Source: Sesamum alatum (taxonomy: Eukaryota; Streptophyta; Magnoliopsida; Lamiales; Pedaliaceae). From it: 64,000 nucleotides of DNA. The notes under the pieces were generated by a model. It did not search any database and was not told the DNA's origin. It worked only from the letters and a program-made list of their open reading frames with translations. Shown one piece after another: positions 32,637 through 44,400 of the stretch (the stretch's first letter is position 1; every line of letters begins with the position of its first letter). Position numbers and translations under genes: made by a program. Where the stretch lies: the NCBI GenBank assembly GCA_034509735.1, contig JACGWO010000003.1, positions 15,500,001 to 15,564,000 on the forward strand, written 5' to 3'.

Positions 32637-34386
32637 CCGGTTCGATGTAAGGGGCATAGATCTATGTGTTTGGCATGATCTACTTGCTTTTAAACGGCTT
32701 TATTGGCATGTTAGATTACATAAACATATGAATAATATGATGATTCAATTGTTTGGATTTAATGGACTTTTGGCATGCTTAATTTTGTTAGATTGGATCT
32801 AAAATTGCATGCTTATTTTCAGAATAATATTAATTTTATTGTGCTGAAACAGTTTTGAAAAAAAAAAAATAAATTTGGTCGGGCTGGCTGTGGCCACGCG
32901 CAGGCGGGCGCCTGCAAGCGCGCCTGTGCGCGCAGGCGGCCGGCCAGCACAACGGCTGGGCCGTTTTGTGCCGTTTTTCGACTTTTTCCGAAATATTTAA
33001 TTTTCTGTATTTTATGCACAATATTCTGAAAATATATTAATTTTGCATTTTTGATTTGGGAATAATTGGATTATTCGTTGGATTAATTTTGCTTAATTAA
33101 TTTGGGATTAATACATGCATTGGATGCATTGTGTAAAATGTCCATTAAATTTAAAATTTGAATTTTGCATATTATTTATATGTTTATGCTTTTGTGATGT
33201 TGGACATCACTTGGATATTTGGAATATCTATTGGTTTTATTGCATGATTATTTGGAATAATTATGTTATATGTGAGTTGATGGAATCAACATGGGATGAT
33301 CACAAGAGCCCTAGACCTTATGTATGGATGAATGTATGTTTATTTATTTTCTGTTGGGTGGGGCCTGCATGCCTCTTGTTTTTGAGACTATCATCTCCCG
33401 TATTTTCAGCCTCATGATGTTAAGGCTTGTTTTCTTTATTACCAATTTATTACTTTCAGTTGTAATTAGAGTAGATAGGATTGGTGAGGTTTTACTTTTA
33501 ACAAGCAATTGGAGTCGGAGACCCCAAGGAGGAGCATCAAGGCGTGAAACAAGAAGCACTTCAAGGCCCATTGGAATGACGATGGGTTTTATTATTATTG
33601 TAATAATTTAGGACCACCCTAGACAGACCATAGACTCACTGCGGGCTCAGTGGGTCGCATAGGTTGGGCTTGTGATCATCCTAACAGGGGTATGCTATGT
33701 TTTCTGCATGTGGCGTATTTATTTATCGCTTTAAATATTGGATATTTATGCATGCTAAAACACCATAATGTGATGAGATCTCGGTCACACTTAAACTCTC
33801 ATTTGGTTGGACCAAATTAAATATTAGGCCCAGAACGGACTTGGATCAAAATGGTATTTTGGTCCGTCCGAGCCTTCCATCCACAGCAATATGGTGAGGA
33901 AGTTACCACTACCCAAGTGTGGTCTCACGAGTCGTGGCACACTTGGAATAGGGGAAAGCTGCACTATTGTTGTGAACAAAAAGACTGCGCTCACTGTTTC
34001 CCTGTCTCACGAGTCGTGGGGGGCGACAGTTTGAGGCATGATTTGGTTGATGGGTCGGGCCCAACACTGAGTAACATGGTTCGCTTGGAGTCCTCGGGAC
34101 CATGTGAATAGGTGAGGCAAAATATCTTGGGAATCTCATTGGATGAGAATGATATTGGATATCTCCCACAAGGTCTTCTTCATGTGAATCGTAAAAGGGG
34201 GGCATGGAGATTACGCTTGTGGATCCCAAGCCCACTAGGAAATGGTTTCCCGAAACTCCGCTTGAGAGTGGCGGATTTTCGTATAAATAGTGGGAGGGTT
34301 AAAGACTAAAAAACCAAGTCTTCAACTTGAACAATAATATTACCATCATCTGCTAATTTCTGCTTTACATTTTCATCAATGTAGAT
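32637..34386 (+). repeat. Leader of element A
   Basis: About 1.75 kb without a credible coding frame. A GC-rich hairpin island (32879-32975) stands out from AT-rich surroundings. Two 11-bp inverted repeats, CACGAGTCGTG, lie at 33926-33936 and 34008-34018. A long leader is typical of plant copia elements with long LTRs. Confidence 0.7.
32879..32975 (+). other. GC-rich hairpin island in leader
   Basis: Outer arms GCTGGC (32883-32888) and GCCAGC (32943-32948) enclose an inner hairpin GCAGGCG/CGCCTGC (32900-32906 with 32909-32915) and further CG-rich inverted text. Elements E and the 7298-8608 leader have a different GC-rich island at the same place, before a GGCCGTTTT-type flank. Confidence 0.5.
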
Positions 34387-35652
34387 ATGTCTAAGAACCC
34401 GTTAACCATGATTCTTGAGACTGACAAATTCAACGGAACGAACTACTCGGACTGGCTGAGAAACCTGAGGATTGTCCTCGGTTTCGAGAACCAAGGCTAC
34501 GTCTTGGACGAGCCGCCACCGAGCGACTTACTGGAGGGGTCCACGCCTGAAGAACGTTTGATGTTTGAGAAATGGCATGAGGACAACCGGAAAGTACGCA
34601 GTATCATACTGGCTTCGATGTCTAACGACATCCAGAAGCAGTATGAGAGGCTGGACAATGTCTCCGCCATAATGCTCCGCATGAACGAGGTTTATGCGGT
34701 TCCGGATAGGCATATTAGATATGCCGCCACAAAAGCATTCTTTGGCACCAAGCTCGCTAAAGGAGCGTCTGTACAGAGTCATGGGGTCAAGATGCTCTCC
34801 CTAGTGGAGAAACTCGAGGACCTTAAAGCTGGGCTTAACAATGACACGTACATTGACGTGATCCTCCAGTCGCTTCCTCCATCCTATGACCCGTTTGTTG
34901 TAAACTACAACATGAACGGACTTGAGAAGTCTATTCATGAGTTGATCAACATGCTGGTCCAATACGAGGCAATGACCCACAAGTCGGCGCTGGCGGTATT
35001 GATAGGAGAGGCTTCGACCTCCAAGGCGAATGGCAAGAGGGCCGGACGCTGGAAGAGGAAGAAGGGCAAAGGGAAGACGGTTGTGGCCCTTGCTCGCGCT
35101 CCAGGCGTCCATGTTGCTCCTGTTGGACCGAGCAAAGGGAAAGAGAAGGCCCGTGGTTCTCAGCGGTGCAAGGCAAATGATGTCTGCATGCATTGCCAAG
35201 GGAAAGGGCATTGGAAGAGGGAATGCCCACAACTCCTCTCCAACCCAGATGTGTTTGTGGTTGAAGTTAATATGATTACTAATTCTGCTTCATGGGTATT
35301 GGATACCGGGTGTGGTGCTCACATCTGCAATGATCTGCAGGCACTGCAAAGAAGCAGAAGGCTAACCAAGGATGAGATGATCCTGAGGCTAGGCGATGGC
35401 AAGGCCGTTGCTGCGGAGGCCGTAGGATCACTAGAGTTAGCCATTAGTAGTCATGTTAGGATTGTACTGAACGACTGTTTCTATGTACCTAGCATGATTA
35501 AAAACATTGTTTCCATCCCGGTCCTTGATAAGGAGGGATATGAATTTACCATCAATAAAAACGTTTTTTCATCATCAAAGATAGTATTTCTCATCTGCTT
35601 GGTACATTGGTCAACGGTCTGTACATACTTCAACAGTCTAATTGGATTATGA
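34387..35652 (+). CDS. Element A gag-protease frame (frameshifted)
   Basis: Open frame of 421 codons starting MSKNPLTMILE. Residues about 10-200 match the copia gag region (UBN2 type) that builds the virus-like particle. A Lys/Arg-rich stretch (about 212-230) precedes a CCHC knuckle C267-C270-H275-C280 for RNA binding. The protease catalytic Asp is D306 in VLDTGCGAH. Compared with C, one A is missing at about 35563, so the true frame is lost after roughly residue 390 and the end of this protein is out of frame. The start is chosen because C has the same start and B retains it. Confidence 0.85.
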   Translation: MSKNPLTMILETDKFNGTNYSDWLRNLRIVLGFENQGYVLDEPPPSDLLEGSTPEERLMFEKWHEDNRKVRSIILASMSNDIQKQYERLDNVSAIMLRMNEVYAVPDRHIRYAATKAFFGTKLAKGASVQSHGVKMLSLVEKLEDLKAGLNNDTYIDVILQSLPPSYDPFVVNYNMNGLEKSIHELINMLVQYEAMTHKSALAVLIGEASTSKANGKRAGRWKRKKGKGKTVVALARAPGVHVAPVGPSKGKEKARGSQRCKANDVCMHCQGKGHWKRECPQLLSNPDVFVVEVNMITNSASWVLDTGCGAHICNDLQALQRSRRLTKDEMILRLGDGKAVAAEAVGSLELAISSHVRIVLNDCFYVPSMIKNIVSIPVLDKEGYEFTINKNVFSSSKIVFLICLVHWSTVCTYFNSLIGL

Positions 35653-36980
35653 CTGCAGAACACAAACGAAAACGTGATGATCATAATAACGCACAGATAT
35701 GGCATACGAGGTTAGGTCATATCTCTAAAGATAGGATAAGAAGGTTGGTGGACTCAAAGAGTCTAGAAATAGACGATTTGGACAACCTACCGACCTGCGA
35801 ATCTTGTCTAAAGGGAAAGATGACCAAGAAACCCTTTGTTGGACAAAGTACGCTAGCCAGTGGTCTGTTGGATTTGATCCATACAGATGTCTGTGGTCCA
35901 CTAAATACTCAGGCTAGAGGTGGGTACTCGTACTTCATAACCTTTACCGATGATCTCTCACAGTATGGTTATGTTTACCTGATGAGGTACAAGTCTGAAG
36001 CCTTTGGAAGGTTTAAAGAATACAGACTTGAAGTAGAGAACCAAACCGGTCGAAAGATCAAAGCCCTTCGGTCGGACCGAGGTGGAGAGTATTTGAGTGG
36101 TGAGTTTACTGATTATCTAAAAGAGAATGGGATTCTCTCTCAGTGGACCCCTCCTGGAACACCGCAGCTTAATGGTGTGTCTGAAAGGAGAAATCGGACC
36201 TTGTTGGACATGGTCCGATCCATGATGAGTTTTACCGAACTACCGCTTTCCTTCTGGGGATACGCTCTTGAGACGGCGGCCAAAGTTTTGAACTTGGCGC
36301 CATCTAAAAGGGTATCCCAGACGCCATATGAGATATGGCATGGCAAGCCTGCCTCCTACAAATACTTGAAAGTGTGGGGTTGCCCCGCATATGTCAAGAG
36401 ATTAGTGGGAGATAAACTGGACTCGAGGTCTAGTTTATGCAGGTTCATCGGCTATCCGAAAGAAACTGCGGGGTATTATTTCTATGATCCCTCCGAGCAA
36501 AAGGTTTTTGTCTCGCGAAACACAGTGTTCTTGAAAAAAGGTTTTCCATCGGATAGTCGACGCGATGAGGTGCTCCTTGAGGAATCAAGTGAGGCACCCC
36601 ATGAGGCGGCAGTGACATCTGAGCCAGTGGTTCCCACTGATATTGTTCCAGTCCTCCGTAGGTCGGCCAGAGTATCCCATGCACCTGATAGGTATGGATT
36701 TCTGGGCCTGACCGGTCAGTTGGATAATGATCCAAAGACATACGGAGAAGCGATGTCGGACATCGATTCGGACAAGTGGCTTGAGGCCATGAAATCCGAG
36801 ATGGACTCGATGGGTACAAACAAGGTTTGGACCCTAGTAGATCCACCCAAAGGGGTTAAACCCGTAGGGTGTAAATGGGTCTACAAACATAAGCTTGGAG
36901 CTGACGAGGAGGTTACAACCTTTAAAGCCAGGCTTGTGGCGAAAGGTTACACTCAACGACCCGGGGTATTATTTCTATGA
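35607..36980 (+). CDS. Element A integrase and RT start (chimeric end)
   Basis: The 457-codon frame resumes gag-pol after the frameshift. The pre-integrase zinc site is H33/H38/C64/C67. The integrase core has acidic residues D94 (in HTDVCGP), D157 (in RSDRGGEY) and E193 (in SERRNR). RT begins near residue 400 with VGCKWVYKHK. At 36966 the text jumps back to the YYFYDPSEQ region first seen at 36475, so the frame ends within a duplication and no complete RT is made. As annotated it cannot start on its own; it was part of one polyprotein. Confidence 0.8.
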   Translation: MVNGLYILQQSNWIMTAEHKRKRDDHNNAQIWHTRLGHISKDRIRRLVDSKSLEIDDLDNLPTCESCLKGKMTKKPFVGQSTLASGLLDLIHTDVCGPLNTQARGGYSYFITFTDDLSQYGYVYLMRYKSEAFGRFKEYRLEVENQTGRKIKALRSDRGGEYLSGEFTDYLKENGILSQWTPPGTPQLNGVSERRNRTLLDMVRSMMSFTELPLSFWGYALETAAKVLNLAPSKRVSQTPYEIWHGKPASYKYLKVWGCPAYVKRLVGDKLDSRSSLCRFIGYPKETAGYYFYDPSEQKVFVSRNTVFLKKGFPSDSRRDEVLLEESSEAPHEAAVTSEPVVPTDIVPVLRRSARVSHAPDRYGFLGLTGQLDNDPKTYGEAMSDIDSDKWLEAMKSEMDSMGTNKVWTLVDPPKGVKPVGCKWVYKHKLGADEEVTTFKARLVAKGYTQRPGVLFL

Positions 36981-38460
36981 TCCCTCCGAGCAAAAGGTTT
37001 TTTGTCTCGCGAAATGCTGTGTTCTTGGAAAAAGGTTTTCCATCGGATAGTCGACGCGATGAGGTACTCCTTGAGGAATCAAGTGAGGTACCCCATGAGG
37101 CGGCAGTGACATCTGAGCCAGTGGTTCCCACTGATATTGTTCCAGTCCTCCGTAGGTTGGCCAGAGTATCCCATGCACCTGATAGGTATGGATTTTTGGG
37201 CCTGACCGGTCAGTTGGATAATGATCCAAAGACGTACGGAGAAGCGATGTCGGACATCGATTCGGACAAGTGACTTGAGGCCATGAAATCCGAGATGGAC
37301 TCGATGGGTACAAACAAGGTTTGGACCCTAGCAGATCCACCAAAAGGGGTTAAACCCGAAGCTGGAACATACGTTTTGATGAAGTCATACGGGGATATGA
37401 TTTCATCAAGAACGAGTCCGATCCTTGTGTATACAAGAAGATCAGTGAGAGCTCAGTTGCGTTTCTGGTGCTTTACGTGGATGACATCTTGCTCATTGGG
37501 AATGATGCTAAGATGTTGGGTACCACTAAAGCTTGGATGTCAATGCAATTCTCCATGAAGGATATGGGCGTGGCATCCTACATCCTTGGCATCAAGATCT
37601 ACAGGGATAGATCTAGAAGGATGTTAGGAATGGCCCAGTCCTCGTACATTGAGAAAGTCTTGAAGAGATTCAAGATGGAGAACTCAAAACGAGGATTCCT
37701 TCCAATGAGGCATGTAATTAAGTTATCCAAGAAGCAGTCTCCTAAGACTGATGAGGAGCTTAAACGGATGTTGGACATCCCCTATGCTTCAGCCGTAGGC
37801 AGCATACAGTATGCTGTTCAATGCACTAGACCTGATGTGGCTTTCGCTTTGAGCGTAACAAGTCGATATCAGTCGTGTGCCGGGAGGCACACTGTAGTGC
37901 AGTCAAGACTATTCTGAAGTACCTGAAAAAGGACTAAGGACATGTTCTTGATCTACGGCGGTGGAGAGTTGATACTGGAAGGCTATAGCGACACTGGCTT
38001 CTAGTCGGATGACGATGATGCCAAGTCTTAGTCTGGTTATGTGTTCAAACTTAATGGTGGCGTGGTTGCTTGGAAGAGTTCCAAGTAGGCTACCACGACG
38101 GACTCCACCATAGAGTTTTGAATACATAGCGGCTTTGGAAGCTGCTAAGGAGTGGTTTGGTTGATGAGCTACATCCAAGGGTTGGATGTAGTACCTAGCA
38201 TTGCTAAGCCTATAATTATCTTTTATGATAACAACGGGGCGATAGCGCTAGCAAAGGAACCGAGATCTCATCACGATCTAAGCATATTCTTAGACGCTAC
38301 CATCTACTTAGAGAGATGGATAGCAGGACTGACGTTCGGTTGGACCGAGTCAGCTCCGCAGAAAACATAGCAGATCCACTTGCTAAGCCCATGTCGCAAG
38401 TTGCCCATACTCACCATCTGAATAAGAGGTTCGAGGTCAATGGGTGATTGGCTTTAGGTC
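36967..38460 (+). pseudogene. Element A rearranged RT and RNase H
   Basis: 36967-37358 is a second copy of 36475-36866. Then about 340 bp of RT are missing, and the text resumes at GAAGCTGGAACATACG (37359). The RT palm YVDD lies in the frame 37468-37917 (LYVDDILLIGND). RNase H (about 37940-38450) has stops in place of Gln codons and frameshifts. The second copy shares variants with element B rather than with the first copy, for example TTTTTT after AAAGG and GTACCCC in place of GCACCCC. Confidence 0.8.
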
Positions 38461-38471
38461 AAGTGGGAGAT
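38461..38471 (+). other. Polypurine tract of element A
   Basis: AAGTGGGAGAT directly precedes the 3' LTR. Confidence 0.85.
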
Positions 38472-39240
38472 TGTTGGAATAGGTGACCAGAAAGCCAATA
38501 GGTTTGGCAATTTGTAACCTATCCGACAACTTGATGTGAATGTAATATTATTATGTGATGAATAAGATGAGTGTTCGTCACCAATGGTACCTTCTTTGTT
38601 GCGCTCATCTTACATTTGTTAAACCGGTGTTTAACTTATATCGCAACAAAGCCCACAGACCATGGATAACAACTCGTGCAGTTGGGCCACGCATTGGATG
38701 GTGGTCATGAAACCAACTGATTAAGAGTTGGGTCTGAAAATGTTCCAAGTCCAGGACCTCGAGACAGGGCATCGAGAGTCCTATTGAGACTTGCGTCAAG
38801 AGTCGTGTTCATTGGATGAGTGCCGTGTTTCATCGGCGACAGGCGTGGGACGCCTACACGATCTTGATAGGTTGGTCGACTGGGGTCGAGCCGACTGGAC
38901 TGACTCGCGGGGATCATCATATGGAAGCCTTGGAGGCTTGGTCGGTATGATTGGTTTTCCCCGGTTCCGATAGTACGGGAGTAATCCTTACACTTGAGGG
39001 ATCATGGCAGTTACGTGCACAGGACGGCTGTATCTTGGATCTGGCGAGAGGTAATCATTCTGTAAGATGATTATCATAAGCCTTGTCCAGTGCAGTCAGA
39101 ATGTGTAGCGAGACGGTGGATTCCAAGAAGAGGATCCGTCCCCTGTCAGTATGTGACAGAGGTATCTCCTATGCACTCGGAGACACGTTCATGCTGTTTG
39201 AAGCTGTGGCCACAGTGGTTTGGTCGAACAGGGAATGGTT
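38472..39240 (+). repeat. 3' LTR of element A, truncated at 769 bp
   Basis: It begins like the 5' LTR but stops at GGGAATGGTT, where the end of B's inverted LTR (TGAAGGACAAGC) begins at 39241. The missing two thirds are not found elsewhere in the window. Confidence 0.85.
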
Positions 39241-41466
39241 TGAAGGACAAGCGGATTCGCCCGGGAGCGCGAGCGGAAGCGAGTAAGTGAGAAATTGCGT
39301 AAATTTAAATCAAATTCAAAATACGCGAATCCCAAGGGGTGTACCCTTGGGTGCTCAACCGGGCGTTCGATGTAGGATGTGTAAATATTAAAACATATAT
39401 TTAAACACATAGGGCATAGATATACAAATGAAATCAATCAAAGCGTAATAAACCGTTACCTTTGATTGTTTAGCATATGCTCCCGGCTACTAGTGTTGTT
39501 CCTTCTCCGGAATGCTCACGAAATCCAAACGTATGGATTCTCCAAAGGTGATCCACACCACACCGGAAGAAACACACGTTCTTCTTGCTAGAAAAGAACG
39601 GGTTTAGGAAGGAATCGGTTTAAGAGAAGAACACTATGAATTAGTGTTCTCTTAAACTTACTTTGTTCTTCTTCTTGATTCAAAATCAAGTGAAGAACAC
39701 AAGTGTAAGAGAGGGAGGGAGCACGAAATTTTGAGAGAGAGGAGAGGATTTTTGTCTTCTCTTTTTCCTAGAAAAAGATGAATAATGAATCACTTATGCT
39801 TGGTGCTGTATATTCTAATATATATACATAATTAATGTGATTATTGGAATTTGTCTAGGTTCATCCAAGGATGTCTAGATTCATTCCAATCAATCACCAT
39901 CAATTCTTCAATCAAGCCTACCAGAATTTATGGTATGATCAAATCTTACCAAAAGGGAAGAGCTTGATTGGAGTTGATTTGTCTCTTTCCAAAAGAGATA
40001 AGTCAACATACCACCTAGCATGAAACATGGCTGATTTTGCTTCCTCCAAGGGAGCGTGTCGGCCATGTTTAATTAAGGAAAGAAGTCCAACTTCTTCCCA
40101 TTTCAAATTAGGAATTATTTCTCCTCCCGGGTATAATTTAACGGACCGGGTTTTATCGTAATCTAATTACGACGAACCCATTATTAAATCCAATTTAATG
40201 TCCACTTAAATTATTCCCGTTGATCTTTTAATCCAATTAAAAGATCCAACGTCTCAACATCTCAACTTTCCATATTTAATCAAAAATCCAATTTACCGAT
40301 TAAATGAAAGCCCGATACAATATTGGCCCGTCCATCCAATGGACTTTCCCTTAAGTAATCCAATTACTTATTTTATCCTTCGAGATTGACTCCAAGTCGA
40401 TCTCTCAACCTCCTCGGTGATTTGTGTGTGACCCTTTAGGTTCACCCTCAGCTAGACTTGGGCCCGTATCCCACAAGGGCCCGTTACAATGGGTGGCCGT
40501 CTAGCAACGGTCCATGGCACTAGAGACTAGGTGAATTGGCGTGAACATTTAGGCGCCGATTCCGTACGGGTACGATCCTTCCGTCTACCATCTCCCGGCC
40601 TTAGTCTAGGGTATGGAATTGGGCATCGGTTCCCATCCTTGACTAGGCATCTATGCTTAATACTCGAGACCACGTATGCTTCATTGCGTCGACACAGGAA
40701 ACCATTCCCTGTTCGACCAACCACTGTGGCCACAGCTTCAAACAGCATGAACGTGTCTCCGAGTGCATAGGAGATACCTCTGTCACATACTGACAGGGGA
40801 CGGATCCACTTCTTGGAATCTACCGTCCTCGCTACACATTCTGACTGCACTGGACAAGGCTTATAATAATCATCTTACAGAATAATTACCTCTCGCCAGA
40901 TCCAAGATACAGCCGTCCTGTGCACGCGACTGTCATGATTCCTCAAGTCTGAGGATTACTCCCGTACTATCGGAACCGGGAAAAACCAATCATACCGACC
41001 AAGCCTCCAAGGCTTCCATATGATGATCCCCGCGAGTCAGTCCAGTCGGCTCGACCCCAGTCGACCAACCCATCAAGATCGTGTAGGCGTCCCACGCCTG
41101 TCGCCGATGAAACACGGCACTCATCCAATGAACACGACTCTTAACGCAAGTCTCAATAGGACTCTCGATGCCCTGTCTCGACGTCCTCGACTTGGAACAT
41201 TTCAGACCCAACTCTTAATCAGTTGGTTTCATGACCACCATCCAATGCGTGGCCCAACTGCACGAGTTGTTATCCATGGTCTGTGGGCTTTGTTGCGATA
41301 TAAGTTAAACACCATTTTAACAAATGAAGATGAGCGCAACAAAGAAGGTACCATTGGTGACGAATACTCATCTTATTCATCACATAATAATATTACATTT
41401 ACATCAAGTTGTCAGATAGGTTACAAATCGCCAAACCTATTGGCTTTCTGGTCACCTATTCTAACA
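39241..41466 (-). repeat. 3' LTR of element B (type I)
   Basis: 2,226 bp, with both tips intact: TGAAGGACAAGC at 39241 and ..TTCTAACA at 41466. It is close to A's 5' LTR by eye. The core near 40489-40519 reads ACAATGG in place of ACCATGG. Confidence 0.88.
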
Positions 41467-44400
41467 ATCTCCCACTTGACCTAAAGCCAATCACCCATTG
41501 ACCTCAAACCTCTTATTCAGATGGTAAGTATGGGCAACTTGCGACATGGGCTTAGCCAGTGGATCTGCTATGTTTTCTGCGGAACTAACTCCGTCCAACC
41601 GAACGTGACACCTGCTATCCATCTCTCTAAGTAGATGGTAGCGTCTAAGAATACGCTTGGATCGTGATGAGATCTCTGTTCCTTTGCTAGCGCTATCGCC
41701 CCGTTGTTATCATAAAGATAATTACAGGCTTAGCAATGCTAGGTACTACATCCAACCCTTGGATGTAGCTCATCAACCAAACCACTCCTTAGCAGCTTCC
41801 AAAGCCGCTATGTATTCAAAACTCTATGGTGGAGTCCGCCGTGGTAGCCTGCTTGGAACCCTTCCAAGTAACCACGCCACCATTTAGTCTAAATACAAAA
41901 AAACTAAACTGAGACTTGGCATCATCGTCATCCGACTGGGAGCTAGCGTCGCTATAGCCTTCCAGTATCAACTCTCCACCGCCGTAGATCAAAAACATGT
42001 CCTTAGTCCTTTTTCAGGTACTTCAGGATAGTCTTGACTGCACTCTAGTGTGCCGCGACTGATATCGACTTGTTACGCTCAAAGCGAAAGCCACATCAGG
42101 TCTAGTGCATTGAACAAACATACTGTATGCTGCCTACGGCTGAAGCATAGGGGATGTCCAACATCCGTTTAAGCTCCTCATCAGTCTTAGGAGACTGCTT
42201 CTTGGATAACTTACGAGGACTGGGTCATTCCTAACATCCTTCTAGATCTATCCCTGTAGATCTTGAGCCAAGGATGTAGGATGCCTCGCCCATATCCTTC
42301 ATGGAGAATTGCGTTGACAACCAAGCTTTAGTGGTACCCAACATCTTAGCATCATTCCCAATGAGCAAGATGTCATCCACGTAAAGCACCAGAAACGCAA
42401 CTGAGCTCCCACTGATCTTCTTGTATACACAAGGATCGGACTCGTTCTTGGTGAAATCATATCCCCGTATGACTTCATCAAAACGTATGTTCCAGCTTCG
42501 GGAAGCTTGTTTGAGGCCATAGATGGACCTTTGGAGATGGCAGACCTTCTGCTCTTCTCCAACGGTTGTGAAACCCTCCGGCTGATCCATATAGATCTCT
42601 TCCTCTACGAAACCGTTGAGGAAAGCCGTTTCACGTCCATCTGCCATATTTTCATAGTCATACCATGCTGCTATGGCAAGCAGTATCCGAATGGACTTGG
42701 CCATTGCTACGGGCGAGTAGGTTTCCTCAAAATCGACCCCGGGTCGTTGAGTGTAACCTTTCGCCATAAGCCTGGCTTTAAAGGTTGTAACCTCCTCGTC
42801 AGCTCCAAGCTATGCTTGTAGACCCATTTACACCCTACGGGTTTAACCCCTTTGGGTGGATCTACTAGGGTCCAAACCTTGTTTGTACCCATCGAGTCCA
42901 TCTCGGATTTCATGGCCTCAAGCCACTTGTCCGAATCGATGTCCGACATCGCTTCTCCGTATGTCTTTGGATCATTATCCAACTGACCGGTCAGGCCCAG
43001 AAATCCATACCTATCAGGTGCATGGGATACTCTGGCCGACCTACGGAGGACTGGAACAATATCAGTGGGAACCACTGGCTCAGATGTCACTGCCGCCTCA
43101 TGGGGTACCTCACATGATTCCTCAAGGAGTACCTTATCGCGTCGACTATCCGATTGAAAACCTTTTTCCAAGAACACAGCATTTCGCGAGATAAAAAACC
43201 TTTTTGCTCGGAGGGATCATAGAAATAATACCCCGCAGTTTCTTTCGGATAGCCGATGAACCTGCATAAACTAGACCTCGAGTCCAGTTTATCTCCCACT
43301 AATCTCTTGACATATGCGGGGCAACCCCATACTTTCAAGTATTTGTAGGAGGCAGGCTTGCCATGCCATATCTCATATGGCGTCTGGGATACCCTTTTAG
43401 ATGGCGCCAAGTTCAAAACTTTGGCCGCCGTCTCAAGAGCGTATCCCCAGAAGGAAAGGGGTAGTTTGGTAAAACTCATCATGGATCGGACCATGTCCAA
43501 CAAGGTCCGATTCCTCCTTTCAGACACACCATTAAGCTGCGGTGTTCCAGGAGGGGTCCACTGAGAGAGAATCCCATTCTCTTTTAGATAATCAGTAAAC
43601 TCACCACTCAAATACTCTCCACCTCGGTCCGACCGAAGGGCTTTGATCTTTCGACCGGTTTGGTTCTCTACTTCAAGTCTGTATTCCTTAAACCTTCCAA
43701 AGGCTTCAGACTTCTACCTCATCAGGTAAACATAACCATACCGTGAGTGATCATCGGTAAAGGTTATGAAGTACGAGTACCCACCTCTAGCCTGAGTATT
43801 TAGTGGACCACAGACATCTGTATGGATCAAATCCAACAGACCACTGGCTAGCGTACTTTGTCCAACAAAGGGTTTCTTGGTCATCTTTCCCTTTAGACAG
43901 ATTCGTAGGTCGGTAGGTTGTCCAAATCGTCTATTTCTAGACTCTTTGAGTCCACCAACCTTCTTATCCTATCTTTAGAGATATGACCTAACCTCTCATG
44001 CCATATCTGTGCGTTATTATGATCATCACGTTTTCGTTTATGTTCTGCAGTCATAATCCAATTAGACTGTTGAAGTATGTACAGACCGTTGACCAATGTA
44101 CCAAGCAAATGAGAAATACCATCTTTGATAATGAAAAAACCGTTTTTATTGATGGTAAATTCATATCCCTCCTTATCAAGGACCGGGATGGAAATAATGT
44201 TTTTAATCATGCTAGGTACATAGAAACAATCGTTCAGTACAATCCTAACATGACTACTAATGGCTAACTCTAGTGATCCTACGGCCTCCGCAGCAACGGC
44301 CTTGCCATCGCCTAGCCTCAGGATCATCTCATCCTTGGTTAGCCTTCTGCTTCTTTGCAGTGCCTGCAAATCATTGCAGATGTGAGCACCACACCCGATA

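Larger units (their letters stand above)
30396..39240 (+). mobile_element. Element A: copia element, 3' LTR truncated
   Basis: The layout is 5' LTR 30396-32622, primer-binding site 32625-32636, leader to 34386, gag from 34387, pol to about 38450, polypurine tract 38461-38471, and a truncated 3' LTR 38472-39240. Integrase precedes reverse transcriptase, which defines Ty1/copia. The 3' LTR stops after 769 bp where inverted element B begins. ACAAC precedes the 5' LTR, but the matching 3' duplication is lost. A one-base deletion at about 35563 and a chimeric pol make it non-autonomous. Confidence 0.88.

Noticed and set aside
34801..35232. 143-codon minus-strand frame opposite element A gag (repeated opposite the gags of B and C)
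   Set aside because: It is antisense to a conserved gag frame and recurs wherever gag does; no homology or start context of its own.
39236..39245. Target-site duplication for insertion of B into A's LTR
   Set aside because: TGGTT precedes B's LTR tip, but B's other end is deleted, so no matching copy can be shown.
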